NCBI GenBank assembly: GCA_009760855.2
Contig: WPIO01000080.1
Location: 801,001-865,000, forward strand
Direction of reading: 5' to 3'
Length of the DNA stretch: 64,000 bases
Origin: Cristatella mucedo
Lineage: Eukaryota; Bryozoa; Phylactolaemata; Cristatellidae
Shown: one piece after another, positions 24,640 to 42,702 of the stretch
Layout of the letters: every line of letters starts with the position of its first letter
How positions within the stretch are numbered: the first letter of the stretch is position 1
Position numbers and translations under genes: made by a program
Notes under the pieces: model-generated
Told to the model about the DNA's origin: nothing
Databases searched by the model: none
The model's input: only the letters and a program-made list of their open reading frames with translations

Positions 24640-24815
24640 GAGCCGGATCTCGTCATTGACAATGGCACCGACGCGGTCGTAGTCGATATAACGGTGCCAT
24701 TTGATGGCAGCGATGATGCCAAGGCGGACGGGCAGCACTTCTCTTTAATTCGAAGGACGAGGACCGACAAAAAAGAACGATTCGATCAGAATGCCGAAGT
24801 TTACTTCATACGGCG
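24640..24815 (+). pseudogene. Fragment of a LINE with restriction-like endonuclease
   Basis: In frame: [20 protein letters not shown] followed by D-G and a Lys/Ala-rich stretch. The PD...(V)VD(I/V)xxPFD pattern is the C-terminal signature of LINEs that carry a PD-(D/E)XK endonuclease (R2/R4/NeSL-type clades). An in-frame TGA lies just upstream, and a TA repeat cuts it off downstream, so only about 50 codons remain. Another family with this motif is possible. Confidence 0.5.
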
Positions 24816-24822
24816 AGCGCTT

Positions 24823-25108
<286 letters not shown>

Positions 25109-26157
25109 CGCATAAAGAATGTTTAGCGTGGATGGAGCGCGTACAGTGAGGAGCGTCGGGTGCAATTGCTCCAAATAACCAGCTTCGAACAGTTATCAGC
25201 CACTGCAACTGCAATACGGCTTCACTTTCCGTGATTGGCTTGGGTGCAACGTTGCTTTTGATTCCAAGTTACAAGAAAAAGTAAGTCGCAAACTGTCGTG
25301 CAATTGAGCCTGAGCGCTCTTGCTCAATGGCCGCATAAGAGACTTGAGCAACAGAAACCGCAGTAGAAAAACTAGTACAAACACTAGGCTATATATCACA
25401 ACTATATGACGACTAACCATATCGCGGCTAGGACGACGGGCAACTTCCAACTCACTCATTTTCAAACTTACAGCAGCTTGCACTAAGCTCTAGGATTGGC
25501 CGACCGGCGGACGGTAGCTCCCGAGAGCGACTTCGCTCAGGCCCGCGTCCGTGTCCAGCTCTCAAGCTCATAATACGTTATTGCGAGGTTTTTCAGAGCC
25601 ATCTAGCGGCGGCGGCCGTAGCGTGCCTTGCCCGTCGCTTGGCGGCTCTTTCGTAAGCGGCTTACGGTTATAATTTCGCAGCCATTGAGCTCATTGTTCA
25701 AGCGGCCAAGGTCACTGCTCAGGCTCAAATCTTATTCCCGCAGGGGGAGGTCACGAGGTCAAAGCTCTTTGTTCTGAATCAAGGTTCAGCCGTCGAGCTC
25801 AATCTTCGTAATCGCGGGGCGATTATTCCCAACATAAGCAGCTCGTAGAAGTGCTGTCGCCGGAGGGCAGTCGGTCTTCCGCGCGACAGATCGCGGCGCC
25901 CTGATTGGAGGAGTTACGGCCTTCTCTGCTTGCGGCCTCGACCTCTGTCTCGCTCGCTTCGGAGAGCTGAGTGTCTCTTTCGACACTTTACAGCCGGCGT
26001 GTAGAAAGCATTCCCGCAGGTCAGGAGGTCACGAGGTCAAAGCTCATTGTTCGTAAGCATTTGTTCGTAAGCATTACCAAATGATCGGCGATCGAAAGCG
26101 CCGAGCTTTCCGAAATGTCTTGTAGAGCGGACTCAAGAAGACGGCGGACGGTAGCTG
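25109..26157. other. No gene recognised; partial direct repeat
   Basis: A GAGGTCACGAGGTCAAAGCTC segment preceded by TTCCCGCAGG occurs at about 25735 and again at about 26010. A GGCGGACGGTAGCT motif occurs at 25506 and 26143. No exon is supported. Confidence 0.5.
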
Positions 26158-26252
26158 TTGCATGTGGTCGGCACCAGTAAACACCAGTAGGCGCCAGTAA
26201 GGACCAGTAGGCACCAGTAAGCGCCAGTATGCAACAGTAGGCGCCAGTAAGA
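26158..26252. repeat. 10-bp tandem repeat GGCGCCAGTA
   Basis: About eight imperfect copies (GGACCAGTAG, GGCACCAGTA, GCGCCAGTAT and similar), abutting the inverted part of the LINE copy to the right. Confidence 0.85.
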
Positions 26253-26998
26253 TATGCTGGCAGAGCCAATTTTGAGAGTCAGCCTTTCCAATCTCTGGAT
26301 CACACTGGGTTTGCCCATAACTAGTAAGTTAGTTTTATCATCGTTAAGTTTTAGAAAATTTGCTGCCATCCATGTGCGGATGTCATCAATGCATGCAGCT
26401 GGTGAGTTGAGAGAATTTGAGGTGCTCGAAGGCTGGGAGGGATCAAAGCAAAGGTACAACTGAGGGAAGCGCCAGTAGATACCTGGGCCACTATTTTCGT
26501 GCCTCGTTAAAACTTACGAGAGCAGAAGCCGCCGCCGCCAACGCCGCAGCAGCAGGATTCCCGCGACACCAACAAAGGAGATTCCTCACTGAAATAGACG
26601 CCTAGCCAAGCCCACCCACATCTAAGGTCAGTTAAACTAATTACTACTGCTCCCAAAGCCTGGCACTCCCTCCCAACCTGCGTCAGAACATCCCCTGACA
26701 TGACCACATTTAAAAGGAACCTAAAAACACACCTATTTAGGACAGCATTTAGTGGGTCCCTGTGATTCGTCCTTGATGTGCTTATGCGTGCTGACACTGT
26801 GCATGCTGCCACTAACCACATTTGCATGCTGACCCTGTGCATGTCACCCGTAACCATATTATTCATTTTGTTTGTCTTTCAAGCATGATTTTACTTACCA
26901 TTCAATTGCATTTCACTTTGCAGCAAATGTAAAGCGCCTAGAGAGAGATTAAGTTCTCTGAGAGTGCTTTATCAAGTACATTATTGTTATTATTATTG
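26253..26998 (+). mobile_element. LINE family A copy with inverted 5' part
   Basis: 26253-26465 matches 62383-62597 (RT interior) in minus orientation. 26600-26998 is the ORF end and 3' UTR in plus orientation (AAAGCCTGGCACTCCCTCCC, TAAAGCGCCTAGAGAGAGAT, ending TTATTGTTATTATTATTG). The 135 bases between include a GCCGCC run. Opposite orientation of the two parts is the layout expected from twin priming. Confidence 0.75.
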
Positions 26999-27019
26999 CA
27001 TCTCAGCCATCTGTAACTC

Positions 27020-28335
27020 AAAAAATTCACTAGAGAGTTTTCCGCAGCCCGCCCTTAGTCTGAGTGACTTTTAGTGTGCATCATTGGACTTCCGCTTACG
27101 TAATGAAGAGAAAGTTAGATGCAAAGCTGAGTCAGAAGAGCAGTTGAAGTAGACAGTATCATGGAAGTACCAGCTTAGGACCGCTGAAAAGGATGAGCCA
27201 TAGTCGGCAGTAGAAGAGTAATTGTCGTTGTGTAAGAATCGTGGAAGCGAGTTTCACAGCCTAGGATCTGCAGAGCTAAAGCTTCTGTCGTCAACGGTAG
27301 TAAGTAGGGGGAGGTAGGGCGGAGTAATGGAAGAGCTGACTATTGCATAGAGGACCTGAGGGCGCGAAGAGGCTGAAACTGGTGCAGCAGTTCAGCTAGG
27401 TAGGAAGGAGCGAAGCCGTGGCGGGCCTTGTTGGTCAGCATAAGAACTTTGATCGAATGGTTATCGCCTTGGCATTGTGCGTAAGCGAAAGAACTTGTCT
27501 CTGTATCCACTGATCAACCGGAAGTCATCGCGGCTCTGTCAGCAAAAGAGACGCACGGCTGAACCCCTGAGATCTGTGCACCAGCCTTGTAGCAATATTT
27601 ATTTATCACCAAGTGCAGTGGACTTGTGGATGTTTTGTTAGCCCAGCAAAGATTGCTATGCAAAAATCTAGCTGACACAGTACCACAGAGCTAGTAAAAT
27701 TGTTCACTGCATACCACTTTTCAGACCGTCCTATTTATTAGATGACCATCGCACGCGGTGTTTAGCTGTGGAGGCAGTCTTCTCAATGTCTATCAATACA
27801 ATCACTATCAATACAATACAATACAATCAATAGCAATATATATATATATATATACAAACAATATCAATATAAATACAATCAATATCAATGCAATGCAATA
27901 AATATCAATATAATACAATACAACAAATCAATATCAAAATCAATATTAATGCAATCAACATCAATAAATGCAATACAATACAATCAATATCAATATCAAT
28001 ACAATCAATATCAATACATTACAATACAATAAATGTCAATACAACCAAGGGCAGCACGGCTACGGTCGCACAACAGCATCCCCTATAAGAATAGGTTATT
28101 CGTCTAATTCAGCCACACGCCAAGGAATCCTGTGAATAGCATAATAATCGGCCGTTTTATCGTCGTCGAGTTCAAGGAAATTGGCCACCATCCGTCTGCC
28201 AGGCAAGCATTCAGTTCATCAGTCGCCTCAGCTGATTCCGAAACGACAAATACAGCTTAGCATGGTCAGCGTAAAAGTGATCGTTTATTCCACAGACCTG
28301 GATCACTTTTTCATAAGGTTCAGTATGAATTTACA
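27020..28335 (-). mobile_element. LINE family B relic
   Basis: Follows the 16.5-17.65 kb element along its length: GAGAGTTTTCCGC, GTGTAAGAATCGTGGAAGCG, AGCTAAAGCTTCTGTCG, GAAGCCGTGGCGGGCCTTG, and finally CAGCGTAAAAGTGAT corresponding to the YADD region. Many stops and indels; interrupted by a CAATA-rich repeat. Confidence 0.75.
27785..28050. repeat. (CAATAT)/(CAATACAAT) simple repeat
   Basis: About 260 bases of AATCAATATCAATACAATAC-like units inside the family B relic, with a short TA run at 27837. Confidence 0.9.
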
Positions 28336-28935
28336 ACAGTATAAATTTAGAACGACTGAAGACGACGAACCTCCGCAAGGCGCGCGGGCAACGTCGCGGG
28401 TGAGTGACGACAGCTCCGTCACTTCTTTTTACCGAGACATCCTCGCCGGGCAGATTTTCGGCAGAGTGCGAAATAATATGCCATTGCAAGGGGCCGCTGC
28501 GTGAGCCGCCGTGCACGACAGCGAGGCCAGTTTCCTGTCGCTTCCGGTCGTAAATGACAGTCCGGCCGACGGCGCCGCGAGCACCTCCGTCGCTAGGCAC
28601 CCAGTTTAGCTTAGCGACGGCCGAGGCCCGCGTACGAGGCTTTCAGCACTCGTTGCGGCACGCGTCAGCTTGCGAGTGCTTGAGCCCTGAATTGCTGGCG
28701 AGAGCTGAATTAGGCAGATTATGAAGTGTTCCTGACGTTATTTGCAGCTCTTGAAATGTTATAATTGAAAAATCCAAATTTTATCGTATTGAAATGTAAC
28801 GCATTGAAAAATGTAAATTGTATATATCAGCGATTGGGACCGTAATAAAAACGCGGGGACTTGGGTGCCGCTAAAAGAATAGACAGTCGGCATTACCACG
28901 TTTTAGCTAATATGTTGCTATCGAAAATGTTGCTA
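28336..28935. other. No gene recognised
   Basis: GC-rich to about 28.7 kb, then AT-rich. No exon or repeat could be assigned. Confidence 0.4.
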
Positions 28936-29035
28936 TCGAAGATGAGGCCATGCTTTCCTTGCAGCGTCTGTAAAGTGCCCAGAATCTCTCTGAGGGCGCT
29001 ATGTAAACGTATTTTTGTTATTACCGCCTCCGCAG
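28936..29035 (+). mobile_element. LINE family A tail, part of the duplicated gene segment
   Basis: TTTCCTTGCAGCGTCTGTAAAGTGCCC...GGGCGCTATGTAAACGTATTTTTGTTATTACCG. The same tail sits at the same place before the copy at 41164, so it predates the duplication. Its T-rich end runs into the 3' splice site CCTCCGCAG of the first exon. Confidence 0.65.
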
Positions 29036-30269
29036 ATCATGAACGCGTACACCACCATGTTGGTGGCAGCAGCAGCTTCTACTCACGTGCCGCAGCAGCC
29101 CAAAGTGCTGTGCACATCTGTGGAGGAAGGGAACGAGTTTTTCGGCGACCGCGCCGGACCCGTATCTCTTCGCTTCTCGGTCATAAAAAGGCACGACTTC
29201 ATATATATGCCTACGTATGGCTTAAAAGAGCGCGTTCCACATTGGAAGCTGACGGCAAGGTCTCGCTGTGCTGCACCAGCTTGCAGCATTCGCAGCGAAA
29301 GTGGAAAGCCAATTGTCGAACGCTTGCCGCTAGCGGCCACGCGGGCTTCCTCTCGAACTCTCTCGAACTCACCTCTGGCTCTCCCTCTCTCGCGCGCACG
29401 TGAGAACGCAGGAGGTGGACGTGAAGCGTCGTCGGGCCTCCGTCCTCGACCCGAGCGGCCTACCTATGGACCCGAACTCGTGGCCGAGCGTCGAGAAGTT
29501 CCGGCACTCGTTTCCGCTCCCGCGTTGCGTCGAGAGAAGCTGCAACCCGCTCGCCAGTCGTCGCTCACACCGTGCGTGATCGCTCACACTGTGTGCACCC
29601 GCTCGCAGGCAGCGGATGCAGGAGGCGGCCCACACCGAGCCTGAGTGGATCCAGCCATATGAAAGCAGCACTTGGATGGCGGGCCACATGGAACACTCGA
29701 AGCTAGTAGGCAGGCACACAATGCACGACTCGGCCGTCGCCGTCACGATGGTGAGCGAGAATTGACACCGCTATGACATTGCGCTTCCGTCGTTGCCGGT
29801 CTTGAGAGCTGCGAACCACGGTCGCCGGCCTTGCCCTGAACTGGAGGAGAGGCGTGCTTTCGTTCGAGCGAGCGATGCTCGGTCGGCCCAGAGAAGCTGC
29901 GTCTGCCAAGCTGCTACTTCTGCGTCTGCCAAGCTGCTACTTCTGCGTCTGCCAAGCTGCTACGTCTGCGTCTGCCAAGCTGCTACGTCTGCGTCTGCCA
30001 AGCTGCTACGTCTGCGTCTGCCAAGCTGCTACGTCTGCGTCTGCCAAGCTGCTACGTCTGCGTCTGCCAAGCTGCTACGTCTGCGTCTGCAAAGCTGCTA
30101 CGTCTGCGTCTGCCAAGCTGCTACGTCTGCGTCTGCCAAGCTGCTACGTCTGCGTCTGCCGCCGTTTCAGTACCTGGCCAATCTGTTTGATGGAACATTG
30201 CTAACCGAGGAGACGCTGAATAGGCTCAAAACCGACGCCGCGCGAATGTCGCTGTTCGTCGCTTTAACG
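29036..30269 (+). pseudogene. Damaged copy of an unrecognised multi-exon gene
   Basis: Corresponds exon for exon to 41164-42177. Exon a 29036-29254, exon b from about 29415, exon c 29609-29751, exon d 30171-30269. Three defects are visible relative to the other copy: the donor after exon a reads GCAAGG instead of GTAAGC, exon b lacks one C (CAACCCGC against CAACCCCGC), and exon c has one extra A near 29700. In the shifted frame the exon c start runs into a TGA at about 29641. It is therefore probably a pseudogene, although exon d is intact (YLANLFDGTLLTEETLNRL). Confidence 0.6.
29885..30162. repeat. 23-bp minisatellite, about 12 copies
   Basis: Unit contains CTGCGTCTGCCAAGCTGCTA. It ends about ten bases before the AG of exon d of the damaged gene copy. 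The paralogous place at 42031-42068 has only about one and a half units. Because 23 is not a multiple of three, frames through it cycle. Confidence 0.95.
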
Positions 30270-31190
30270 GTAAGGCGGCTGCGGTCGCACAGCAGCAGCA
30301 GCTCACCGATTGGCTGCCTCGTCGCTCAGTCGAAGCGGGCTCGCTGTCTCGTCTCTGCCTACGCGGCCTGTGGGTTTTGAGCGCAGTGACGCTACCCAGC
30401 TTGGTAGAGTCCGAGCAAGACTTCCTAAGACTCTGTAGCCAGCGCCGCCATTTTTAAACCGCAGAAATTCTCAGACCAAGAACTCGCACGTCGCCATGCA
30501 GCAGTCAGCGAGCAGCATATTCGGCCGCTTGTATAGAGTTGTGGGCGTAACGTCCGCGATGCGAACAGAAAGGGAAGCGAAATCCGGTGCGACATAGTCG
30601 TTCGTTCGGCTGAAGCTCGCCGCCGCACACGTCCAAGTTGGAAGCTGTCGCCTGGCGGGACATTGACATTTACTTTTACTTTTACATGTACAGATACTTT
30701 TTTCCAATGCTTTCCTTCATTTCCCTAAATGTCTTTTCTTTCTCTTTTCCGTCATTTCTTTCATATCCGCAATTCCGTCATTTTCATCGTCTCCTTTAAT
30801 TCTGTGACAAGTGAGGCGCTTGGCTCCCAGTGCTCGCTCGCTACGCTTGCGCAAATGCTGTGCTACAATGGCGAGTAACGGTGCGGTCATTCTCCCGCGG
30901 AGAATCGGTAAATCGGTCTGCGAGCACGCGCCTTCGTCTCATTTCAAACGATTCACTCTCTATGGCGAGTCACTATAAAGCAGGATAACGGCGGAATTAC
31001 CGTTAAAATCCGCCTAAATGGAAAGATAGGCTGATATGAAAAGGTCAAATACTGTCGGGCGTCGCGATTGGTTCAACTTGAGGTGCAAAACGCGCACTTT
31101 AAATTTACCTAGGATCAATTTCAGGCGCACCAAAAGTGTATCCTTATTATTAACATCACGGTCACTACCATAAGCCGCTTGCAGAGAGTA
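30270..31190. other. Downstream part of the duplicated segment
   Basis: 30270-30635 matches 42178-42540 and 31083-31185 matches 42597-42700, so about 450 bases present here are missing from the other copy. A frame LTDWLPRRSVEAGSLSRLCL is open in both copies. Whether it is coding (terminal exon) is not settled. Confidence 0.5.
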
Positions 31191-31194
31191 AGAT

Positions 31195-31196
31195 AA

Positions 31197-31227
<31 letters not shown>

Positions 31228-31244
31228 GAGAGAAAGAGAAAGAT

Positions 31245-31314
<70 letters not shown>
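31195..31314. repeat. (GA)n microsatellite
   Basis: About 120 bases of GA with AAAG interruptions. Pairs with the CT tract at 31459-31590. Confidence 0.95.
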
Positions 31315-31315
<1 letters not shown>

Positions 31316-31455
31316 CCCTCACGTGGACTGCGAACGGGAACGTCGAGTTCTGACTGTTTCGTTTTTAAGAGATGACAGGTACGCGGGATGAGGGGAATTG
31401 AAATCGCTGGTAAGGGTGCCGAAAAGCTACGCGGTACTCTTTCACGTCGGTTATC

Positions 31456-31458
<3 letters not shown>

Positions 31459-31504
<46 letters not shown>

Positions 31505-31590
31505 TTCTCTCTCTCTCTCTTCTCTCTCTCTCTCTTGGTGGTGATTGAAATTTTCGTTCTCTCTCTTTCTCTCTCTTTCACCATCTCTCA
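31459..31590. repeat. (CT)n microsatellite
   Basis: CT run with TTTCTC interruptions, the inverse of the GA tract 145 bases to the left. Confidence 0.95.
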
Positions 31591-31649
31591 CTCGTACAGG
31601 CCGAGCAGAAAGCTGCTGGAGCTGAAAACTGTTGGAGCAGAAAGCTGGT

Positions 31650-32065
31650 GGAAACGTATTTTTAGTATTACCGCCTCCGCTGATCTTGAACGCGTACGCC
31701 ACCATGCTGGTGCGACAATACGCCGATGGACATCGGGCAGTAGCAGCTTCTAGCTTCTAGCGTGCCGCAGCAGCCGAAAGTCATGTGCACATTGGTGGAG
31801 GAGGCGAACGAGTTTTTTGGCAACGGCGCCGGGCCCGTAGCCCTTCGCTTCTCCCACATAAAGGAACACAAGTTCGTATATATGCTTTCATATCACTTGA
31901 ACGAGCGCGTGCCACAGTGGAAGCTGACGGTAGATGGAGCTCTCGCTGCACTGAGCCATCTTGCAGCATTTTGAGCCGCCACTGGAAAGCCAATTGTTGA
32001 ACGCTTGCTGCTAGCGGACATGCGGGCTTCCACGCGAACTCACCTCTGGCTCTCCCTCTCTGGTG
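31650..32065 (+). pseudogene. Third, partial copy of the duplicated gene (exon a and flank)
   Basis: ATTACCGCCTCCGCTGATCTTG aligns with the exon a start of the other copies, but the acceptor CAG is CTG here. A 40-base insert with a duplicated GCTTCTAGCTTCTAG interrupts the exon and introduces a stop. The core remains recognisable (CTLVEEANEFFGNGAGPVAL). It stops within the following intron. More diverged than the 29-kb and 41-kb copies. Confidence 0.65.
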
Positions 32066-32301
32066 AGCATGTCATGTGAGTCAAGCTAATGACAAGAAAC
32101 TTCTTCAAGCCACTGCGAACTAGCACCTTCTAGAGCAGCGCTCTCCATCAACTGGCGGCCTCGGCCGAACGGCGATCGTGCCAAGGCTATTGTGCGCCGC
32201 CGCCGCCGCGTCATGCGAGTTAGGTTTGTGATGCCACAGCCGCCGCGTCATGCGATTGATGCTTGTGACGCCACAGCCGCTACGTCATACGATTGTCTTG
32301 A

Positions 32302-32334
32302 TATAAATAGGCGACAGCTTGAGCGGGCATTCAG
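32302..32334 (+). promoter_or_regulatory. TATA box and initiator of the pseudokinase gene
   Basis: TATAAATAG at 32302-32310 is followed by CATTCAGAGG, whose TCAG starts at 32331, about 30 bases from the TATA box. This is the standard core-promoter spacing. The first ATG of the gene is at 32400, giving a 5' leader of about 68 bases. Confidence 0.55.
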
Positions 32335-32399
32335 AGGCTGCTTTCGACGTGTTCGTCAGGGTTGTGCTAAACGCATCGAGGAGCTTCGTTGGCGAAAGA

Positions 32400-39427
<7,028 letters not shown>

Positions 39428-39522
39428 CCAACGCGGCCGCGAGCAGGCACACGCGGCCACGAGCACTTTTGGGCCGGCTGGGCCAGCCGTCAGTTAATCG
39501 AAGTGGCAGTAGGTGATGCTAG

Positions 39523-40022
39523 CTCCTTAATAATAATAATAAAAGTAGTAGAACATGGTTAGGAGTGACATGCACAGGGTCGGCATGCAATTGCGGGGTT
39601 AGTGGCAGCATGCGCAGTGTCAAAACGCATAAAGTCAGGGGATGTCGTGACGCAAGTCGGGAGTGAGTTCCGGGCTGTTGGAGCACACGAACTAAAGGCA
39701 AGGTCGCCAAGGGATTTGAGGTTGTACTATGTATTGGTAAAATGTAGATTCTGAAAAGCTGGCGATACGATGCTTGGCGTAATGGGGGAGCAGATCTGAG
39801 AGATAGACTGGAGCCAAAGAATGGAGTGACCTAAAAATGAGCGACAAAACGTTCAAACAAACGTTCAAAACATCAATCCGTTGCTTGACTGGTAGTCAGT
39901 GCAGGTCGGCGAGTAGTCGTGTAATGTGTCAACTGCGACGCTCACAACAGACTAGCCTAGCTGCAGAGCTTTGCACCAGCTGTAAGCACCTTATTGCACA
40001 CGTCGGTAGACCAGAAATAATG
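39523..40022 (-). mobile_element. LINE family A copy, tail eroded
   Basis: Aligns with 61640-62190: GCATGCACAGGGTCGGCATGC, GTCGGGAGTGAGTTCCGGGCTGT, GGAGCCAAAGAATGGAGTGACC, ATCCGTTGCTTGACTGGTAG, GCACCAGCTGTAAGC. It starts with a TAATAATAATAAAA run in place of the hairpin tail. Truncated at the 5' end near RT residues of the thumb region. Confidence 0.8.
39538..39543 (+). promoter_or_regulatory. Candidate poly(A) signal AATAAA for the pseudokinase gene
   Basis: AATAAA lies about 110 bases after the stop codon. It is formed by the TAA repeat at the end of the antisense LINE copy, so the gene may use a transposon-derived signal. Confidence 0.35.
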
Positions 40023-40364
40023 GGACATTATCTGAGGGTAATAAAAATTTTCTAAGGTTATTTGTGCACGGCAACAGCAGATCCATGCATCGTAGAAGCA
40101 ATACAGGTGGGAACAGGGTCCAAAAGACCAGTTGACTTTTTCGTGAAGCCGCAGCTGCCACAGTCACTTTATATGCGAGGCACTGCCGAGAACCGGTGAA
40201 TGCCACTTCTCGCCCCAAAGAGCTCTCACAGCCGAGCGGTTGAAGCTCGTCCGCACGAGATCTTGTCCTCGCCGCACAAGATCGCTATTGGAAACCTCTC
40301 GAGATAACCTCCCGGGCGGAGCTTCAGCCGGGCGTGCTTGGTGAAGCTGCACGTGTCGTTGCAG
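40023..40364. other. Interval before the unrecognised gene's first supported exon
   Basis: No exon certain. May contain an upstream exon or intron of that gene. Confidence 0.35.
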
Positions 40365-40895
40365 ATGAATGGAAGGAGGTGGAGGAGAAGGCGAACGGTG
40401 ACTCGGCGATCGCCGTGCTCGGACACAAGATCGAGACGAAGACGGACCTGAAGGCGATCATGCAGAAACAGCCCGAACTGGGCGCCATTAGCCCTGCCGT
40501 GAGTGGTTGCTGCCGTGACAGCTTGGGGCACCATTTTAGAGCTATCTCCTATCTATCTTTCTCTCCTATCTTTCTCTCTTTCTTGCATCCTAGATTGGTA
40601 TGCAGCTTGCAGCTAGCAGCCCTATTATATGCATGATTCTTGCAGTTGCCCTGGCGCTTCGCAGCTACTGTAGCTCAACACATGTCACCAGGCATCTGCA
40701 GCAGTGACATTCAGCTGCAGTCGGCAAGGCGGTTTTAACTATTTCCCTTATCTTTCTATCTTTTATCTTCTACCTGGGGCTGCGATCAAGTGTCGTCTAT
40801 TTCTTTCTATATAAATATATATTTGTGTCTATCTCTCTTTTCTTGTATCTACCAATATTTCTCAATCCCTCGCTCTATTCTCTTGCTCTATTTCA

Positions 40896-40929
<34 letters not shown>

Positions 40930-42177
40930 AGCTTGGTGCTTATGAGTGCAGACTAACCGTTTGATCGTGCTTCATTTACAGCAAATTTAAATCGCCTAGA
41001 AAGAGATTTGAGTTCAGCTTAGGGCACTTTATCATGCGTGTTATTATTATTGTAATTGTAATGTTGCTATCGAATATGAGGCCTCCTTGCAGCGTTTGCA
41101 AAGTGCCCAGAATCTCTCTGAGAACGCAATGTAAACGTATTTTTATTATTACCGCCTCCGCAGATAATGAACGCGTACACCACCATGCTGGTGGCAGCAG
41201 CAGCTTCCAAAAACGTGCCGCAGCAGCCGAAAGTGCTCTGCACATCCGTGGAGCAAGGGAACGAGTTTTTCGGCAACGGCGCCGGACCCGTATCCCTTAG
41301 CTTCTCGGTCGTAAAAAGGCACGACTTTATATACATGCCCACGTATAGCTTAAAGGAGCGCGTGCCGCATTGGAAGCTGACGGTAAGCTCTCGCTGTGCT
41401 GCCCAAATTTGCAGCATTCGCGCCGCCAGTGGAAAGCCAATTGTCGAACGCTTGCCGCTAGCGGCCACCCGGGCTTCCTCGCGAACTCACGTCTGGCTCT
41501 CCCTCTCTCGCGCCCACGTGGGAACGCAGGTGGTGGACGTGAAGCGTCGTCGGGTCTCCGTGCTCGACCCGAGCGGCCTACCGGTGGAGCCGAACTCGTG
41601 GCCGGGCGTAGAGAAGTTCCGGTACTTGTTTCCGCTCGCGCGTCGCGTCGAGAGAAGCTGCAACCCCGCTCGCCAGTCGTCGCTCACACCGTGCGTGCTC
41701 GCTCACACTGTGTGCCCCCGCTCGCAGGCAGCGGATGCAGGAGGCGGCCCACTCAGAGCCTGAGTGGATCCAGCCGTATGAGAGCAGCACATGGCTGGCG
41801 AACACCATGGTCCACTCAAAGCTTGTGGGCAGGCACTCCATGCACGACTCGGCCGTCGCCGTCACGATGGTGAGCGAGAAGTGACACCGCTGTGACATTG
41901 CGCTTCCGTCGTTGCCGGTCTTGAGAGCTGCGAACCATGGTCGCCGGCCTTGCCCTGAACGGGAGGAGAGGCGTGCTTTCGTTCGAGCGAGCGATGCTCT
42001 CTGGACCGAGCGATGCTCGGTCGGCCCAGAGAAGCTGCGTCTGCCAAGCTGCTACGCCTGCGTCTGCCGCCGTTTCAGTACCTGGCCGATCTGTTTGACG
42101 GAACTTCGCTAACCGAGGAGACGCTGGATAGGCTCACAACCGACGCCGCGCGAATGTCGCTGTTCGTCGCTTTAACG
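40365..42177 (+). CDS. Unrecognised multi-exon gene, seemingly intact copy (partial model)
   Basis: Supported exons: 40365-40498 (phase 1 in, 0 out), 41164-41382 (0-0), b from 41530 with a likely phase-2 donor ACACC|GTGCGT near 41690, 41728-41869 (2-0) and 42079-42177 (0-0). All ends have AG/GT and the phases are mutually compatible. The peptides are EWKEVEEKANGDSAIAVLGH..., then KVLCTSVEQGNEFFGNGAGP, RVSVLDPSGLPVEPNSWPGV, EPEWIQPYESSTWLANTMVH and YLADLFDGTSLTEETLDRL. I do not recognise the family; no membrane segment or known motif is clear. First and last exons are not identified. A damaged copy lies at 29 kb. Confidence 0.5.
40900..40928. repeat. Short (CT)n run
   Basis: CT run inside the intron between the exons at 40365 and 41164. 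Confidence 0.9.
40962..41062 (+). mobile_element. LINE family A tail
   Basis: GATCGTGCTTCATTTACAGCAAATTTAAATCGCCTAGAAAGAGAT...GGGCACTTTATC and a TTATTATTATTG end. A second tail-like copy (about 41080-41158) follows directly and runs into the acceptor of the exon at 41164. Confidence 0.75.
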
Positions 42178-42702
42178 GTAAGGCGGCTGCGGTCGCACAG
42201 CAGCAGCAGCTCACCGATTGGCTGCCTCGTCGCTCAGTCGAAGCGGGCTCGCTGTCTCGTCTCTGCCTACGCGGCCTGTGGGTTTTGAGCGCAGTGACGC
42301 TACCCAGCTTGGTAGAGTCCGAGCAAGACTTCCTAAGACTTTGTAGCCAGCACCGCTATTTATAAACCGCAGAAATTCTCAGACCGAGAATTCGCACGTC
42401 GCCATGCAGCAGTCAGCGAGCAGCATATTCGGCCGCTTGTATAGAGTTCTGGGCGTAACGTCCGCGTTGCGAACAGAAACGGAAGCGAAATGCGGTGCGA
42501 CATAGTCGTTCGTTCGGCTGAAGCTCGCCGCCGCACACGTCTACATGGAAAGATAGGCCGATACGATATTGCTTGGTGCTTATGGTGAAAACTTGAGGTG
42601 CAAAACGCGCACTTTAAATTTACCTAGGATCAATTTCAGGCGCACCAAAAGTGTATCCTTATTATTAACATCACGGTCACTACCATAAGCCGCTTGCAAA
42701 GT
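42178..42702. other. Downstream part of duplicated segment, second copy
   Basis: Near-identical to 30270-30635 and then, after a deletion of about 450 bases, to 31083-31185 (GCGCACTTTAAATTTACC, AACATCACGGTCACTACC). Defines the right end of the segmental duplication near 42700. Confidence 0.7.

Noticed and set aside
29885-30162. CRISPR-like array
   Set aside because: Head-to-tail 23-bp units without spacers, in a eukaryotic intron. The 31-bp repeat at 65-188 and the 59-bp repeat at 13419 fail for the same reason.
30270-30292. Possible 23-base intron GTAAGG...CACAG after exon d
   Set aside because: Too short for a normal animal intron; the splice after exon d is more likely to use a farther acceptor.
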